A stretch of DNA of 64,000 nucleotides from Cladopsammia gracilis (Eukaryota > Cnidaria > Anthozoa > Scleractinia > Dendrophylliidae), in NCBI GenBank assembly GCA_022457155.1, contig JAJGOT010001005.1, positions 45,391-109,390 on the forward strand, in the 5' to 3' direction. Positions 48,896 to 60,518 of this stretch are shown one piece after another (the first letter of the stretch is position 1; every line of letters begins with the position of its first letter). Position numbers and translations under genes: made by a program. The notes beneath the pieces were generated by a model. The model was not told the origin of the DNA. It saw only the letters and a list, made by a program, of their open reading frames with translations, and made no database searches.

Positions 48896-51131
48896 CAAAA
48901 TTACAAGATGAGAGAGACTTACACTCGAGTACAACCAGATATTTTTTCTAGCTGTTTGGTTTCGATAAAACTTACTAAATAAGCACCGTGTATAACCGCC
49001 ATTGATAAGAAAAAAAAACAGCGTTTGATCCTCACACACCTGATGACACGCAGAGCACAGAGACGAATAACATTTTACTGAGAACAACTGAGAATAGAAG
49101 GACCGGCGACGTAGACAGTAACACAACACGAGCGATTAAATAGTTGTCACATTGCTGTTATACCGGTAGTTTTATAATCATTATAACGGGTCTATAATCA
49201 CAATACGTAGCTCAGATAGTTTGTTTGAGAATTGGAATAGCGAACTGAGAAAGTGGTATAAACAGCCTGACTTTATTCGTACCTGTATTATTTAAAAGTT
49301 ATATAATTTCGACCCAATAACATTCCGCTCGAAAACAAAAACATTCGTTCTCCCTAAAACTCAAAAAAATATTTTGACATCGGCCCATTTCCGGCTTAAT
49401 AAGTACAACAACACCTTTCTGATCTTTCTGATCTTTTTGAGCCATGTGTTGCACGGTTATTAAATTGTAACGACAAGACCAGTGCGTGGCGAGTCCTGAG
49501 TGATACGTGACATGTTGTAAAATGTGTCACGCAAAATTCCAATGCAACAATCCAATGCGATAAGTCCGATAAATGATGTTAATAGTCAACTCAGTTAAAC
49601 CAAGAAGTAAAGCGTCAAACTGATGACATTTTACCGTCAACCGTCAAATGGGCAAATTTTACCGACAGCCATGAGCCATTGGCCTAAAAAGGGTTCAACC
49701 GTACCATAGAAATTAAGCCGTCACCGTCGAAATGGTATGGTTTAGGTTGAATAAACTTAGAAAATAAGCAAAATCTGAACATATAATAATATAAACACAC
49801 AATGTTAACAATAACCTTTTATGAGTTACTTGGAAATATCGGTAACTTGGCATGTTGTTTATAAGCTAGCTGGTCTGATTTTGCATGCAAGGAACCGACG
49901 CTTCCGGTTAAGATTATGTAACTAGAATACAAACCGATGTACCTAAAGTAATCTCAGAAAAAGAAGCCTCGTATGGCTTTCATTAGTCAAAAGAAACCCC
50001 CACGCCCCTTCCTGGGAATTTTACTAAACAACAACTTTCCGTAGAAACCCACGCCAAAGTTGAATGTTTTCCTATCAGACCTAACGCTGACAGTCATGAC
50101 TTCATTTCAACAAAATAAAAGACTCTTCTATACAATGGGTTGTCACAGCCTACCTCAAATTGCAAAACTGGATTGCAAATAAAACATGATATTGTGAACA
50201 ATGCAAAAAAAATCCGGTAAAAGTGCATGCAATGACAATCAAACCAACTTTTGAAATGTAGATGTAGAAACCACCTCACGCCCCGACATGGGGACGGGTC
50301 CAGGTAGAAGAAGGGGGGGGGGGGGGGGGGGGAGGGGAGGGTCAATTGACTAATGCATTCTACCTTTTTCAGTCTGATTGTGTTGTATACGTTCTGCATA
50401 AAACAAACATGGTTGCAAATATAAGTTGTAATAGTTAACTACAGTCGCTTCTTTTTCTGTAAAAAGATTTTCGGATAACGGCCATAATTGTAAGGTATTG
50501 TCAGTCACGTGCATTGCAATTTTTCAAAGAGTTATTTTAACTCCAAAAGTGGAGTAAAAATTTTAGGTTCAGGATAATCCCTTTTTTGGGGTCATTTTAA
50601 CTCCAAATTTAACTCTGAATCTGGGTTAAAATAACTCCAACCACTAATGGAGTTAATTTAACTCTACAATACAGCAAGGTAACTGCTTTTGGGGGGGAAA
50701 ATAACTCTTTTTTGGAGTTGAAATAACTCCGAAAAAATTAACTCCAGTGCAAGGAGTTCATTTAACTTCATTTTAGGAATTATTTTAACTCTTTAAAAAA
50801 TACTGTGTGACCAGGGCAGAAACTACAATTCCTCCATTTAGCAGTAACAAGCAATCCAAACCAGCTCACTGGCAATAATTAGCAATCACTTAGCAACGGC
50901 TGTAGTACAAATTAACCCCCTTTATCATCAAGAAGAGCGGCGCAAAATTCCACTGTATTGAAAAAGATGGCGACTGGTTCTTTTATCCAATTCTTAGCAC
51001 AAGAAAATCCCAATAACGCTCATTACATTAAACAAAATATGGCTTTCTATGTGCCTATTGGCTGTGTTTGGTTCGCAAGGTATTGTGGTGAAATGTACAG
51101 TCGCCATCTTTTTCCGTACGGTGGAATAACC
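48896..51131. other. transposon interior, no gene
   Basis: No coding signal on either strand. It contains the small element at 50526-50795 and a G run at about 50316-50332. A plus-strand ORF starting at 50958 runs antisense to the transposase C-terminus and is rejected. Confidence 0.5.
50526..50795. repeat. MITE-like block of repeated GAGTTA/TAACTC motifs
   Basis: About ten copies of AACTCC or its complement lie in roughly 270 bases, often as local hairpins (TTTTAACTCCAAAAGTGGAG). The outer ends AAAGAGTTA and TAACTCTTT are inverted. No clear target duplication, so it is either a degenerate MITE or a hairpin cluster. Confidence 0.5.
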
Positions 51132-54129
51132 TTAGCTGCTCATACAACTACAGTTCAGTACCATTTCATCCAGTTTCTTGACGAGTACAGCTTTTGTGTC
51201 CCTTGCCTTAAATCGAATTTCAAAGTACTTGCAAATTTCCCTGAGCATTTTAACTTTGAAACTGGACAGATTCTTTTCTTTGACCATCTCACAAAGGTTA
51301 TACACATCGTACATGACTGGATGGATAACACCAATTTCAGACATGACAGCATCGTTGATTTCGTGGAGCAATTGTTCATCTTCCCTGTATGCAAACTCCT
51401 CAGCAGTTTCGTCGTCAAGTTCATCACTGTCGTCTCTCTCGGTGCATTCTTTACTACCTGTCTGCTTTCGTTTGGCAGAAAGTCTTGAGAAAAAACCTTG
51501 AATTTGTTGCTTAGAGAGCCACTCGGTTCTGCTGAACAGTCTCTCTCCGTTTGCTTTTCGAGCTTTCCGCATGTCATCTGCTACTTGTGCGGGGTCCTCT
51601 TTTCTTCCAGTTTCTTGTCCGATTTAAAATTTTTTCTTCAAATAGTCGCGGACATTTTCAGGGAAGCGCTTTTGAGTGGATCGGGACTTGTGAAGTGCCC
51701 ATCCCATTTCATACGAGTCGGTCTCAGCTAATGCCAATTCTCCTTCGGCGGCAGTGTGAGAGGTTTTATTGTCACTCAACGTAATTGTTTGGAAACGTTG
51801 AATCCAGTCTAACCGCAATTGGTCATAAAGGCCAACCCTTGGTGGTTCCACAGGGTGGTGATGCCCAATGACATCCAGGTGAACGTCCAGCTCTCCACGA
51901 CTGTTGAATTCCTCTGCACATTGGGGATCTGGGCATTCAAAGCTGGTGCTTTCTCCTTCATTTTTCTTGTTCCTCTTTACAGTTAGATCCATTTCTCTTG
52001 GTAAGGTTGAGAAAAACGCTTGTGTCTCGATTAGGCCAGTAGCCCCTTGAGGAATCTGTACTATACTGTCCCACGGAAGCAATTTTCCATTCCCAACGTC
52101 TGACGCCTTCCATGTTCTAACACCATCAGAAGTCAATTCAAAGTTGTGAAGAGAACTGTAATTTGGGATCTTCTTTATTTTCAACGTTGTGTTGGACACG
52201 TTGACAGAACAAACTGCGGCTGTCGTTCCACGAATTGGTCTTTTCATCAAAGCATCGTGCATGTCTTCAGCTGTAATCACATCGTTCCCTTCGTTGCAAT
52301 AACGCCTTATGGCTGCTTTCATTGGGCACAAAATTCTATCGCAAACATCCTTTCCGTGTTGCGGCTCAGAATGATCGTACCTCACGACTTCAATACCTTG
52401 ACGTTTTCCAAGATCTTTCAGGGAAGATATCAGGCAACTGTTGTGATAGCATCTGGCCTCGTCTGATCTAAAGAAGGCCTTTGTTATACCTGGATTGTTA
52501 TCTTTGATAATCGAGAGGAGGTTCTCAAGAATAGAGAAAACTGAAAACCAGTCCTGGCTGCAGCTGTTAAACAGATGGGCATATGACGTAATTTTCAGTC
52601 TATCTGCTTGCCTGATAATGACACTGGATATATGCCAGTTTATGCCCCTCTTTCCGAACCACTCGGATTGCTTTTCGCGAAACTTCATCTGAATGAACTT
52701 CATCGCCCAGTCCACTACAATTAACACTTCGTCTTCCTGTAAAGAACGCAGGACGGTTTGCTTCTTCTGCTCCTGGTTTTGTGCTCGCATGACATGTGCT
52801 TTCCACTCCCTGATCTTTGCTGCGGCAGCATCTGCATCATATCGAAGGTCGTCTTCTTTCTCTTTGCTGCTTATTTTGGAGGAACACTTCCCAATCGCAG
52901 TCTGGACATCCTGGATCACTTCTTTTAGTGCTTCACAGTCGTAGCATACATGATCATGGTTATGGTTGCAGACTGTTCGATAATCAGCGTCATTTGCGTC
53001 ACTCAAGGCAAACATTCTACAATGGTCCGGACACTTGCTTTCTTCTAGGCAATGATCGCGGTAAGTTGTCTTTAAGTACAGTTTACCATCTCGAAGCTTT
53101 TTCTTCGTTTTAGAACACCAATCTTTGTCTGCCCCGACGTTCTCTAATTCCTCTAGAATTTTATGAAGTACTTCGAAGCCATCTGCACCATCAGCCGCTG
53201 TGTTGTCGAGACCTTTCAGGGATTTTCTCTGTGACGCCTCTTGTACCTCTAAAACCCTCCACATAGTGGCACGACTCAGAGGATCAAAATTATCTTTTTT
53301 GCAATAATCAAGGTACTGACTGATAATGGTACATTTTGCAACAGTGCGCACTACATTTGGCATAACTAACTCTTGGCCGCTGTCAAGTTTTAGTTTGCGA
53401 CTTCCAAATGCCACGTCCTGATAAAAATATGGACGAGATGTAAATTCCAAAAAGTGATCCAACTTGAGTTTGTCTAGTCTAATCCGATGATGTGGTATTT
53501 TACCAACTGGTATACCGGCGCCTTGAGAAGTCGCATGAGCTCGCGCTTTCTTTATTTGCCTGTCACTGAGATTTTCGAAAGTTTGATGAAGAGTTTTTAG
53601 CTCCTTTGCGGTGAACTTGTTGGCATAAATGCTCAAGATTTGTGTTTTGAGCTCTTTAGATGGTGCTTTCCTGTAGGCAGCAACAAGTGCCTCTATACCT
53701 GGGTCACTGGCCGTTCCCTCGTTTCGTCGCTGCTGGACAACTTTAAACAGTTTTCCACCATCATGAGGTGCCATAACTTCACACACTAATTGGCATGCCT
53801 GTTTGGCTTTGCGTAAAAACGTTTGTTTTACCAGGTCGCTACTGTCATCCCAGCTTTCTAATTGATAATCCAATTGTTCAACGCTCTTTCCTGCAATTTC
53901 TCCCAGGTTTGCCATGGCTGAATTGAAAACAGTAACTGGCCATGGAAGTATCTCTTCTGTTGGCTCATCAGAATCATATCCCCACTCTCTATTTCTGTTG
54001 TCATGGTTAGAACCCAAGCCAGGAGTCCACTCTTCGTCTGAGTCAACTGCTCTGCAATCCGAAGTTCGTGGCGTCAATGGGGAGCATTCATATCCAGAAA
54101 TACCAGCTGAAGAGGCTACCTTTAAGACC
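51132..54129 (-). pseudogene. transposase exon 3: DDE core, C2H2 finger, SAP-like end (one stop)
   Basis: A splice acceptor (TTTATTTTTAAAG) gives an exon start at 54129 in phase with exon 2. About 835 codons follow to a TAA (51624-51626), and the same frame then continues (GQETGRKEDPAQVADDMRKA) to a stop at 51132, so the TAA is a nonsense mutation. Candidate catalytic regions are LIVVDWAMKFIQMKF, AFFRSDEARCYHN and VRYDHSEPQHGKDVCDR, consistent with a D-D-E type core. A Cys/His cluster (CPDHC..CNHNHDHVCYDC) lies before it. Near the C-terminus are a C2H2 finger (CPDPQCAEEF..LDVHLDVIGHH) and a SAP-like helix pair (VKMLREICKYFEIRFKARDT). Motif roles are inferred. Confidence 0.78.
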
Positions 54130-55026
54130 CTTTAAAAATAAAAGGAGATATCATGCTATGACGATGTTTATAGTTTTCACGCCAGTATATGAATGACGTC
54201 CCTGGGATAAAGGGAATATACTGTGCTTATCTCCACATTCCAAAATTTGTCAAGGTTTGCCTGAATATTGTATATCTCGCACAACGCATTTGGGATGGAT
54301 TAACACAGAGTGAAATAACATATAATAATCTAAGTATATATATTTTATTTATTTTATGAACGTTAGGGCTTTATAAGAAATTTGACTACAGAGGCAAATT
54401 GTAATTTTCACACATACAAATTACAATTATAATAATTTTAGGTGTGAAATTATTGACAACGTCACGTTTTATGATTACATACGTCTTTCCCCTTTACAAG
54501 TGATGAATGAATTGAATGTTGTTCGTATGACGTCAAAACATCCTTCAGTCAGGGAGACTTTGTAAAATGCTCGGAAATCGTTCTTTCTTTCTTTCTCTCG
54601 TTCTTTCATTCTTTCCTTCTTTCTTTCCTTCTTTCCTTCTTTCTTTCTTTATATTTCAGATGGGGAAAGGAAGGGGGGAGGTATGGGGAACGTGGAGGAA
54701 GAACGTTGGAGCAGGCCTATGATTTTTATTTGTTGCCAGCTAAAATGTTTATAGCAGTCGTAGTCGTTTGAAAAAAATCAGATTGCGACAGGGTGGATTT
54801 TGCCGATATTGAAGAGGATAACAGGACCTTGTTCACGCACAGAAATATGGAGACATATGTACACTGCAGGCGGAGGCAGGGGCTGAGAGGGTACTTTCTT
54901 CAAAGGCGCGCTACCACAGAATCAAAACGAGGGACTACATAAAAGATTTTAAATTTGACACTATCTCAGCCTCGAGCGTTCGCCGCAGAGACGGTGATTT
55001 TATTTATAATTAATTCTTAAAGTATA

Positions 55027-55079
<53 letters not shown>

Positions 55080-55573
55080 TTATTTTTACTCTTTTATTGT
55101 ATTTTAGATATTTTATTATACACACGACCCCACAAGCTAGTGAAGCTTTAAACTTTTATCGTGTCTAAATAAAGGTTTTTGTTTGTTTGTTTGTTTGCTA
55201 CAACGTTTCAGCCACCTGCAATAGCCCACCCCCTACCCCCCCCCCCCCCCCCCCCCCCCTGCGCCCTTTACCCTTCCCCTTTCCTCGACCCTCCCTAATT
55301 GAATTTACGCTCTGGTGTCCTGAATAGACCAATTTCGATAAAAAATACTCCGTGTCTTTAAGGAGTACAAAAAAATATATATATTCATCCCTGAACATCG
55401 ATATGATTTATTTTGTTTTCATTTCCCTAGGTCTCGAACCAAGAAAGAATTGTAATATATAAAAACAAGCCTATTACAGCTCACCTCATTTTACGCTGCA
55501 CTGTATACCCTGACTAACAGAAATAATTGTAATATATTTTTCTATAATTTGATTGCACATGTTCATTTCATAC
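54130..55573 (-). other. intron 2 of the transposase gene, with simple repeats
   Basis: The donor is CAG|GTATGA (exon 2 end 55574) and the acceptor AAAG (54130). The intron is enlarged by a CTTT-rich run (about 54586-54653), a TA run (about 55021-55071), a GTTT run near 55178-55196 and a C run (about 55238-55259), plus scattered repeat debris. Confidence 0.7.
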
Positions 55574-55694
55574 CTGCTTGGATATGGTTTATCCATTGTG
55601 TTGGTGTCTTCCACAGTCTCTTTAAACTGCTCTAGAACCCAAGGTGACCGATCGACTGTAAATTTGTGATACTTTCGACACGCACTGCAAATCA
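55574..55694 (-). CDS. transposase exon 2
   Basis: 121 bases bounded by CTCTCCAG and CAG|GTATGA. In phase with exon 1 it encodes ICSACRKYHKFTVDRSPW and continues to an acidic linker (DTNTMDKPYPS). The CSAC pair completes a cysteine cluster begun in exon 1. Confidence 0.72.
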
Positions 55695-55788
55695 CTGGAG
55701 AGTGATTTGAAAAATTAATAAATGGTTAACTTCAAATCGTTTTAAAAACGACTTGCATGTGATGTAAAGAAAGAAATGAGTTACAAAC

Positions 55789-56200
55789 CTGAACCGATTG
55801 GCACAATTACTCCGTGGAGTTTATTTATTTCCTTTGCCATGTTTACGTTCACCACGTCCCGGTTCTTAATTGCTTTTCTCCCGCCATGATGTGTAGGATA
55901 TTGGCATGGCCGGCGCTGCTTCCAATATTTGCCCAACGAATGACGATGCCTCGGGCAAATCATCATTTCGTTGACTTCTGACAGCTGTGATTGAAAAATA
56001 CCTGCTCGTATTAGAATCAGTTCGTACTCAGTCATACTTTCTTTAGACAAATGACAGGTGTTCAAGTGAGAAGTAATCGAGTCATTACAATCACCAAGAC
56101 GAAAGAGGTCGGACAGACCTCTTGAATTTCCACAGCTTCCCCTGTACTTGGACGAGTGCGACAAAAAGCACAACATCGCCATGTTCACTAAACCAAACAT
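55789..56200 (-). CDS. transposase exon 1: N-terminal Cys/His domain
   Basis: About 137 codons from the ATG at 56200 to a donor TTCAG|GTTTGT at 55789. It encodes ELILIRAGIFQSQLSEVNEM, then MICPRHRHSLGKYWKQRRPC and CQYPTHHGG, a Cys/His cluster that looks like a zinc-binding DNA-recognition domain, and ends HGVIVPIGS. I recognise this as the conserved start of a family of cnidarian multi-exon proteins that share the exon-3 core. A further 5' exon cannot be excluded. Confidence 0.7.
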
Positions 56201-56827
56201 GAAAGCACAAATATCTTGACTGCCTGGTATTTACAAAGTTTGATTGGCAATATAATTAATAATTTAGACGTTACTTTTTTGCTCTTCAAGTCGCTTCAGT
56301 TTTCCTTTTTTTTTTGCCTAAAGAAACCATGATTATTAACCCTGATTATTACTTTTTTATGGGTAATGTAAATTTAGTGTGGTTGTTTTTTCTTCGATTG
56401 CGTGACATTTCACATTTACTTTTTTGAAGTGTTGCGAGTGTATAATTAAATTTGCGGGTTGTTTTCTTTTAAATGGTCCTTTCCACTCTGTTTTTATTAT
56501 CAAAATGAATGATCTTCATATTAATTTTATCACATATTGACTGTTTGGTTCTAGTTGCTTAGATATTGCCGTCGTGAAGAAGAGACGAATATAGCAAAAC
56601 CGACCGGCCGTGCCGTCTGAATCGTCTGAATGAAGAAAGGCAAAAAAAATAGCTGAACATTGTACCTAATAAAAATCCACGGAACCGTGATCATGCAAAT
56701 GGCCTTTCAGCTGCACTATCATATTTTATGTCTTCTTAATTAAAGTTTCGTCGTGCAAACAAAATAAAAACGCACTGAAGTTTATATAAAATGATTTTCG
56801 CGCGAGGGCTTCTTTTCCTGCAAAATG
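56201..56827. other. transposon 5' region, no gene seen
   Basis: AT-rich DNA between exon 1 and the right inverted repeat; probably holds the transposase promoter. No clear motif could be assigned. Confidence 0.4.
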
Positions 56828-57388
56828 AGCGGCTATGTTGAAAAAAGTCACTAAATTGTTAACCGGCCGTACTAAAATCTCGCTTAAACGACAACATGTT
56901 TTTATATTTACAAGGTATTTGACTTAATCTTAGTTTGTCTGAGTAGAAATATTGTGTGGAAGAAGTTGGACTTTTGCACAATGACGAATTGAAAATACGC
57001 ATTTTGGACTCCTTGGCGTTAATGGTGAAATATGCTTCTAAAATAATATTCTAAGATGTTGTTAAATTCAATTCATGGGCCCAAAATTATAATTTTTGTA
57101 CTTCCCAATGAACAGTCTTAGTCAAGGTAATAAAAAACACTCTGATAATTGAAGCATGTTGAAGTGGCGAGAACGTCAAAATTCACAATTTTTGATTCAC
57201 GCCACAGCCAAAAATCAGCTCCTCAAAGCACGCGGAAGAAAAATTCGAAAAAAATTCATTTTGCAATATTTTAGAAAACTTAAGTGCTTTTATTTACCTT
57301 TGGACTAAGATAGATTTGTGGGCAAAGTTTGAAGGAAATTGATTTTCCGACCCGAAATGCAGCGGACCGCATTTAGAGAGATTATCAC
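56828..57388 (-). repeat. TTAA transposon, right terminal inverted repeat (~560 bp)
   Basis: Mirror of 48336-48895, ending GAGAGATTATCAC before TTAA. Confidence 0.88.
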
Positions 57389-57392
57389 TTAA

Positions 57393-57850
57393 TAGTCTCA
57401 AACTCTGATTCAACTTGCGTACACGAGGGAAGATACGCTCTGGACAACGTGTCCGCTAAGAACATTCTGCTACCCCTTTCGTACTGCACCACCAAGTCGT
57501 ACTTTTGAAGACGGATCAGCATCCCTTGTAATCTCTTCGGAGCACGATGAAGTGGCTTCTTAAAGATCGCTTCAAGTGGCTTATGATCAGTATGGACAAC
57601 AGTCCTTCTACCGAACGTAAAGTCATTGAACTTTTCCACTGAGAATACAATCAATAACATTTCCTTCTCAATCTGCGCATAACGACTTTCCGTCTCCGTT
57701 AAGGCTCGGCTTGCGTATGCGATTGGGTGCCCATTTTGCATTAAGGCTGCGCCTAACACTCTGACTGCTATCACACTGGATCTCAAGGGGCTCCGTGGCC
57801 TTTTAGTAGGCTAAAACAGGCGCTGACGCAATGAGATTCTTCACGTCGTT
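57393..57850 (-). pseudogene. Ty3/gypsy RNase H (stops and frameshift)
   Basis: The frame from 57786 down to the TTAA insertion encodes GAALMQNGHPIAYASRAL, QIEKEMLLIVFSVEKFNDF, VVHTDHKPLEAIFKKPL and RGSRMFLADTLSRAYLP, the RNase H of gypsy elements. Between reverse transcriptase and this part lie two in-frame stops (TAG and TAA, about 57795-57856) and a one-base shift near 57780. It continues into the integrase beyond the inserted transposon. Confidence 0.87.
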
Positions 57851-57856
57851 CCAAGC

Positions 57857-59085
57857 CTACTCTTGCAGATCGTCCCAACACCATGCAGCATCTTTGTGAG
57901 TAAGATCTCGGAGGGGTTTCATGACATCAGACAAATGAGGTAGAAAACGGCTGAGATAATTGACCATTCCATTTAGGCGTAGAACATCGTCTCGATCTCT
58001 TGGGCGTGGCATCTCTACGATCGCTCTAATTTTCTCTGGATCTGGCTTTAGGCCCTCTGTTGTTAGCAGGTGTCCATGAAATGGAACTTCCTTACATCTG
58101 AATTCTAACTTTTCAGCATTGAGCTTAATGCCTTTCTGCTGACATCTTTGCATGAATCCATTTAAATTGTTGTCATGATCAGCCTCACTCGTGCCATGGA
58201 TGAGAACATCATCTGCAATGCATTTTACACCAGGGAGACCTAGCAACTCTTGATTGAGGCGCTTCTGAAATACTTCACTCGAAACACTGAGACCAAATGG
58301 CAAACGCAGCCATCGATATCGCCCATATGGCGTAGCGAACGTGGTGAGCATGCTCGACTCGTGATCTAACTCCAGATGCCAAAAAGCAGAGGTCAAATCA
58401 ACCTTTGTAAACACACGTGCATCTGTCAAGTCAGGTAACATATCGTCAATAACAGGAATTTGATAATGTTCCCTCTTCAAAACAGCATTAAGGGGTCTCG
58501 GGTCGATACAAACACGAAGCTCACCGGACTTCTTTACAGCTACAACAATCTGACTGACCCACTCGGTCGGTTCGTCAACAGGCGTGATGACCTTGAGACG
58601 TTCCAGTCTTTGGAGTTCCTCTTTAAACTTCTCTCGAACAGACACCGGTACCTTTCTTGCTGGAAGAACAACGGGTTTGCAATCCGGGTCAATTTGGAGG
58701 TGCACTTTTCTCGGAAGTGTTCCAAGACCTTTAACAAAAACATCTGCATATTTAACTGTAAGATCATCACTGGCATCATCCACGACACTTAAGAAGGTTT
58801 CCTTGTGAACGGTTAGCAGCTTCATTTTCTGCGTCGCATTTAAGCCAAGCAGAGGTGTCAAATCCTCTTTCACGACTAGAAATCTGACCTTGTACTTCTC
58901 TTCACTTTTGGGGTTCACGACTGGCAACGCACAGGTTCCAACAGGCTTGAGTTTGGCACCATTCCACATGACCAGCGTTTGCGAACATGGGGCTAGCTCT
59001 TGTCCTTCAGCATACTTGAGTGGTAAAATATTTGCACTTGCACCACAGTCAACTTGAAATTTAAGAGTGTATGTCTGAGAAAACC
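57857..59085 (-). pseudogene. Ty3/gypsy protease (partial) and reverse transcriptase
   Basis: The 5' edge holds the protease active-site region (FQVDCGASANILPLKY), so the element is cut within it. The reverse transcriptase follows with ARKVPVSVREKFKEELQRL, ELRVCIDPRPLNAVLKREHY, FTKVDLTSAFWHLELD, RWLRLPFGLSVSSEVFQ and the catalytic CIADDVLIHG (ADD in place of YVDD-type YxDD), then GHLLTTEGLKPDPEKI. The frame ends at a TAG (57857). Nearest relatives would be metazoan gypsy clades of the K02A2.6 type (from memory of style, not tested). Confidence 0.87.
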
Positions 59086-59606
59086 GGGCAAATCTGAAAA
59101 ATGTTGGAAGAAGGGGGTCGGCCGATCTTCACCATATTTATGTTGGATGTAGGACTTACCCAACTGGTTACTATGGTAACATTCATTTGTTGATTGACTT
59201 TGTTGTTTTCGAGAACAGACCACCCCCCCCAAAAAAATGCCCTCAGCAGCATAGTGAAACTGTGATTTTAGGTCAACTTTAGCGGTCTGTATCTCTCGAT
59301 ATGTTCAAGCAATAGATGCAATTTCGCATCAATATAACACATGTCCTTTGGTAATTTTAATGGATATGTCAAACAATGTTCACTGTACCTCCGACGCGTT
59401 TTGTGGGCAAAGAAAGAATGCACACTTCGCGACATTTTCAAAACTCGAAAAACTACCCATATTAAAAAGCCTGTTTCTCAGGGGTCCGGGAAAATATAAA
59501 AATAAAACAACTTGCATGTTACTCACCATACATAGGAAGATATCTTAAGCCAGAGTTGAAATTGGTACACTGAATTTAAAACTCTTTTCGGTTCGCTGTT
59601 TTTATG
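59086..59606. other. non-coding spacer
   Basis: No gene seen. A short palindromic GGTTACTATGGTAAC lies near 59166-59180, and C and A runs near 59222-59240. Confidence 0.35.
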
Positions 59607-59608
59607 TA

Positions 59609-60516
59609 CCAGTCAATTCCAAGACCGCCCATCCCCTCCCTGGGCAAACCCCCGGGGATTTGACTTTTTTAAAAAAAAAATTGTCAAATGCCCCACTATG
59701 TGGGCAGTTTATACGGTCAAATGCCCCACCGTGCAGGGCTTCACAGAGCGTCAAATGTCCCTACCGTCCGGGCAAGGAAGGATTAAAGTAACTAGTTACA
59801 GTGGATTTCTGCTTACTTTGGCAGCGACGTTTCGAAGTTGTCAATTACATTTGTCAGTTTGCCAACCAAATTGCGAACTTTGAAACGAAGGCAACTTTGG
59901 TGCCAACAAATCCTGTATGTAAAGTCTGAACTGAGTTGTTCTTAAACGCTATTTGTGAAGTCAAAACAATTGTTTAGCCGATCTGGATGGTTTTCTACAT
60001 TATTTTGTAGACTTTCCAAGACAAATCTATAAACTGGTGCTGTTCGGATTGTTTTAGAGGTGAGATCACGTACGCTGTAAGATGCATGCCGCTATTTCAG
60101 TTGTGGTTTTGAATTCGATCAACATATAAATCGTATATTATCTTTCATGTTCACTTTAAATATCTTGCAATCTTTGCTTGTGCTGTTGTCTGTTGTTTAT
60201 ATATCTCTTAGAGGTCCTCTTAGCTAGATTTAGTTTCAGCGTAAAAATAGAATGATATTGCAACTTCTGAACATATGTTTCGAAACACTAAATGTAAACA
60301 AAGATCTTGCTAAGTCACTTTCCTTTTGTCCGTTGATATGATTTCCAAATACACCTGGAACCGGAAAGAATGGATTACGAAATCTTTTACCTTGCGACTG
60401 CTGACCAACGTTTTTGTTGAAGTCAAATGCCCGCCCCGTCGTCAAATGCCCGGGGTATGCCCGGGGGGGGGAGGGGGGGGGGGGGGGGGTGGATGGGTGG
60501 TTTTGGAATTGACTGG
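59609..60516. mobile_element. 908-bp inverted-repeat element with CCAGTCAATTCCAA ends
   Basis: CCAGTCAATTCCAAGACCGC on the left is mirrored by GGTTTTGGAATTGACTGG on the right. TA flanks both sides (59607-59608 and 60517-60518); GTAC can be read instead if the element starts at CAG. Subterminal TCAAATGCCC motifs repeat in both halves. TA sites suggest a Tc1/mariner-type MITE. No ORF of interest inside. Confidence 0.75.
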
Positions 60517-60518
60517 TA

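Larger units (their letters stand above)
48336..57388 (-). mobile_element. 9.05-kb TTAA-flanked DNA transposon with three-exon transposase
   Basis: Ends read GTGATAATCTCT from both sides and TTAA flanks them (48332-48335 and 57389-57392); removal leaves the gypsy pol frame continuous. Terminal inverted repeats are about 560 bp. A minus-strand gene with three exons spans 51132-56200. TTAA sites are used by piggyBac, Kolobok and some Sola elements, but the protein does not look like canonical piggyBac. The superfamily is left open. One in-frame stop and several simple repeats suggest the copy is inactive. Confidence 0.88.
44882..59085 (-). mobile_element. Ty3/gypsy retrotransposon, 5'-truncated, with two nested elements
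   Basis: On the minus strand the order is protease, reverse transcriptase, RNase H, integrase, then a purine tract and the 3' LTR, which is Ty3/gypsy order. The 3' LTR ends abruptly in the tRNA array at 44882. The element is cut at its 5' side near 59085, inside the protease; gag and the 5' LTR are absent. A 1.6-kb TTAA palindrome splits the LTR and a 9-kb TTAA transposon splits pol. Internal stops and frameshifts show it is dead. Confidence 0.88.

Noticed and set aside
50958..51488. 176-codon plus-strand ORF
   Set aside because: It is largely antisense to the transposase C-terminus, which continues in frame with the SAP-like end on the minus strand.
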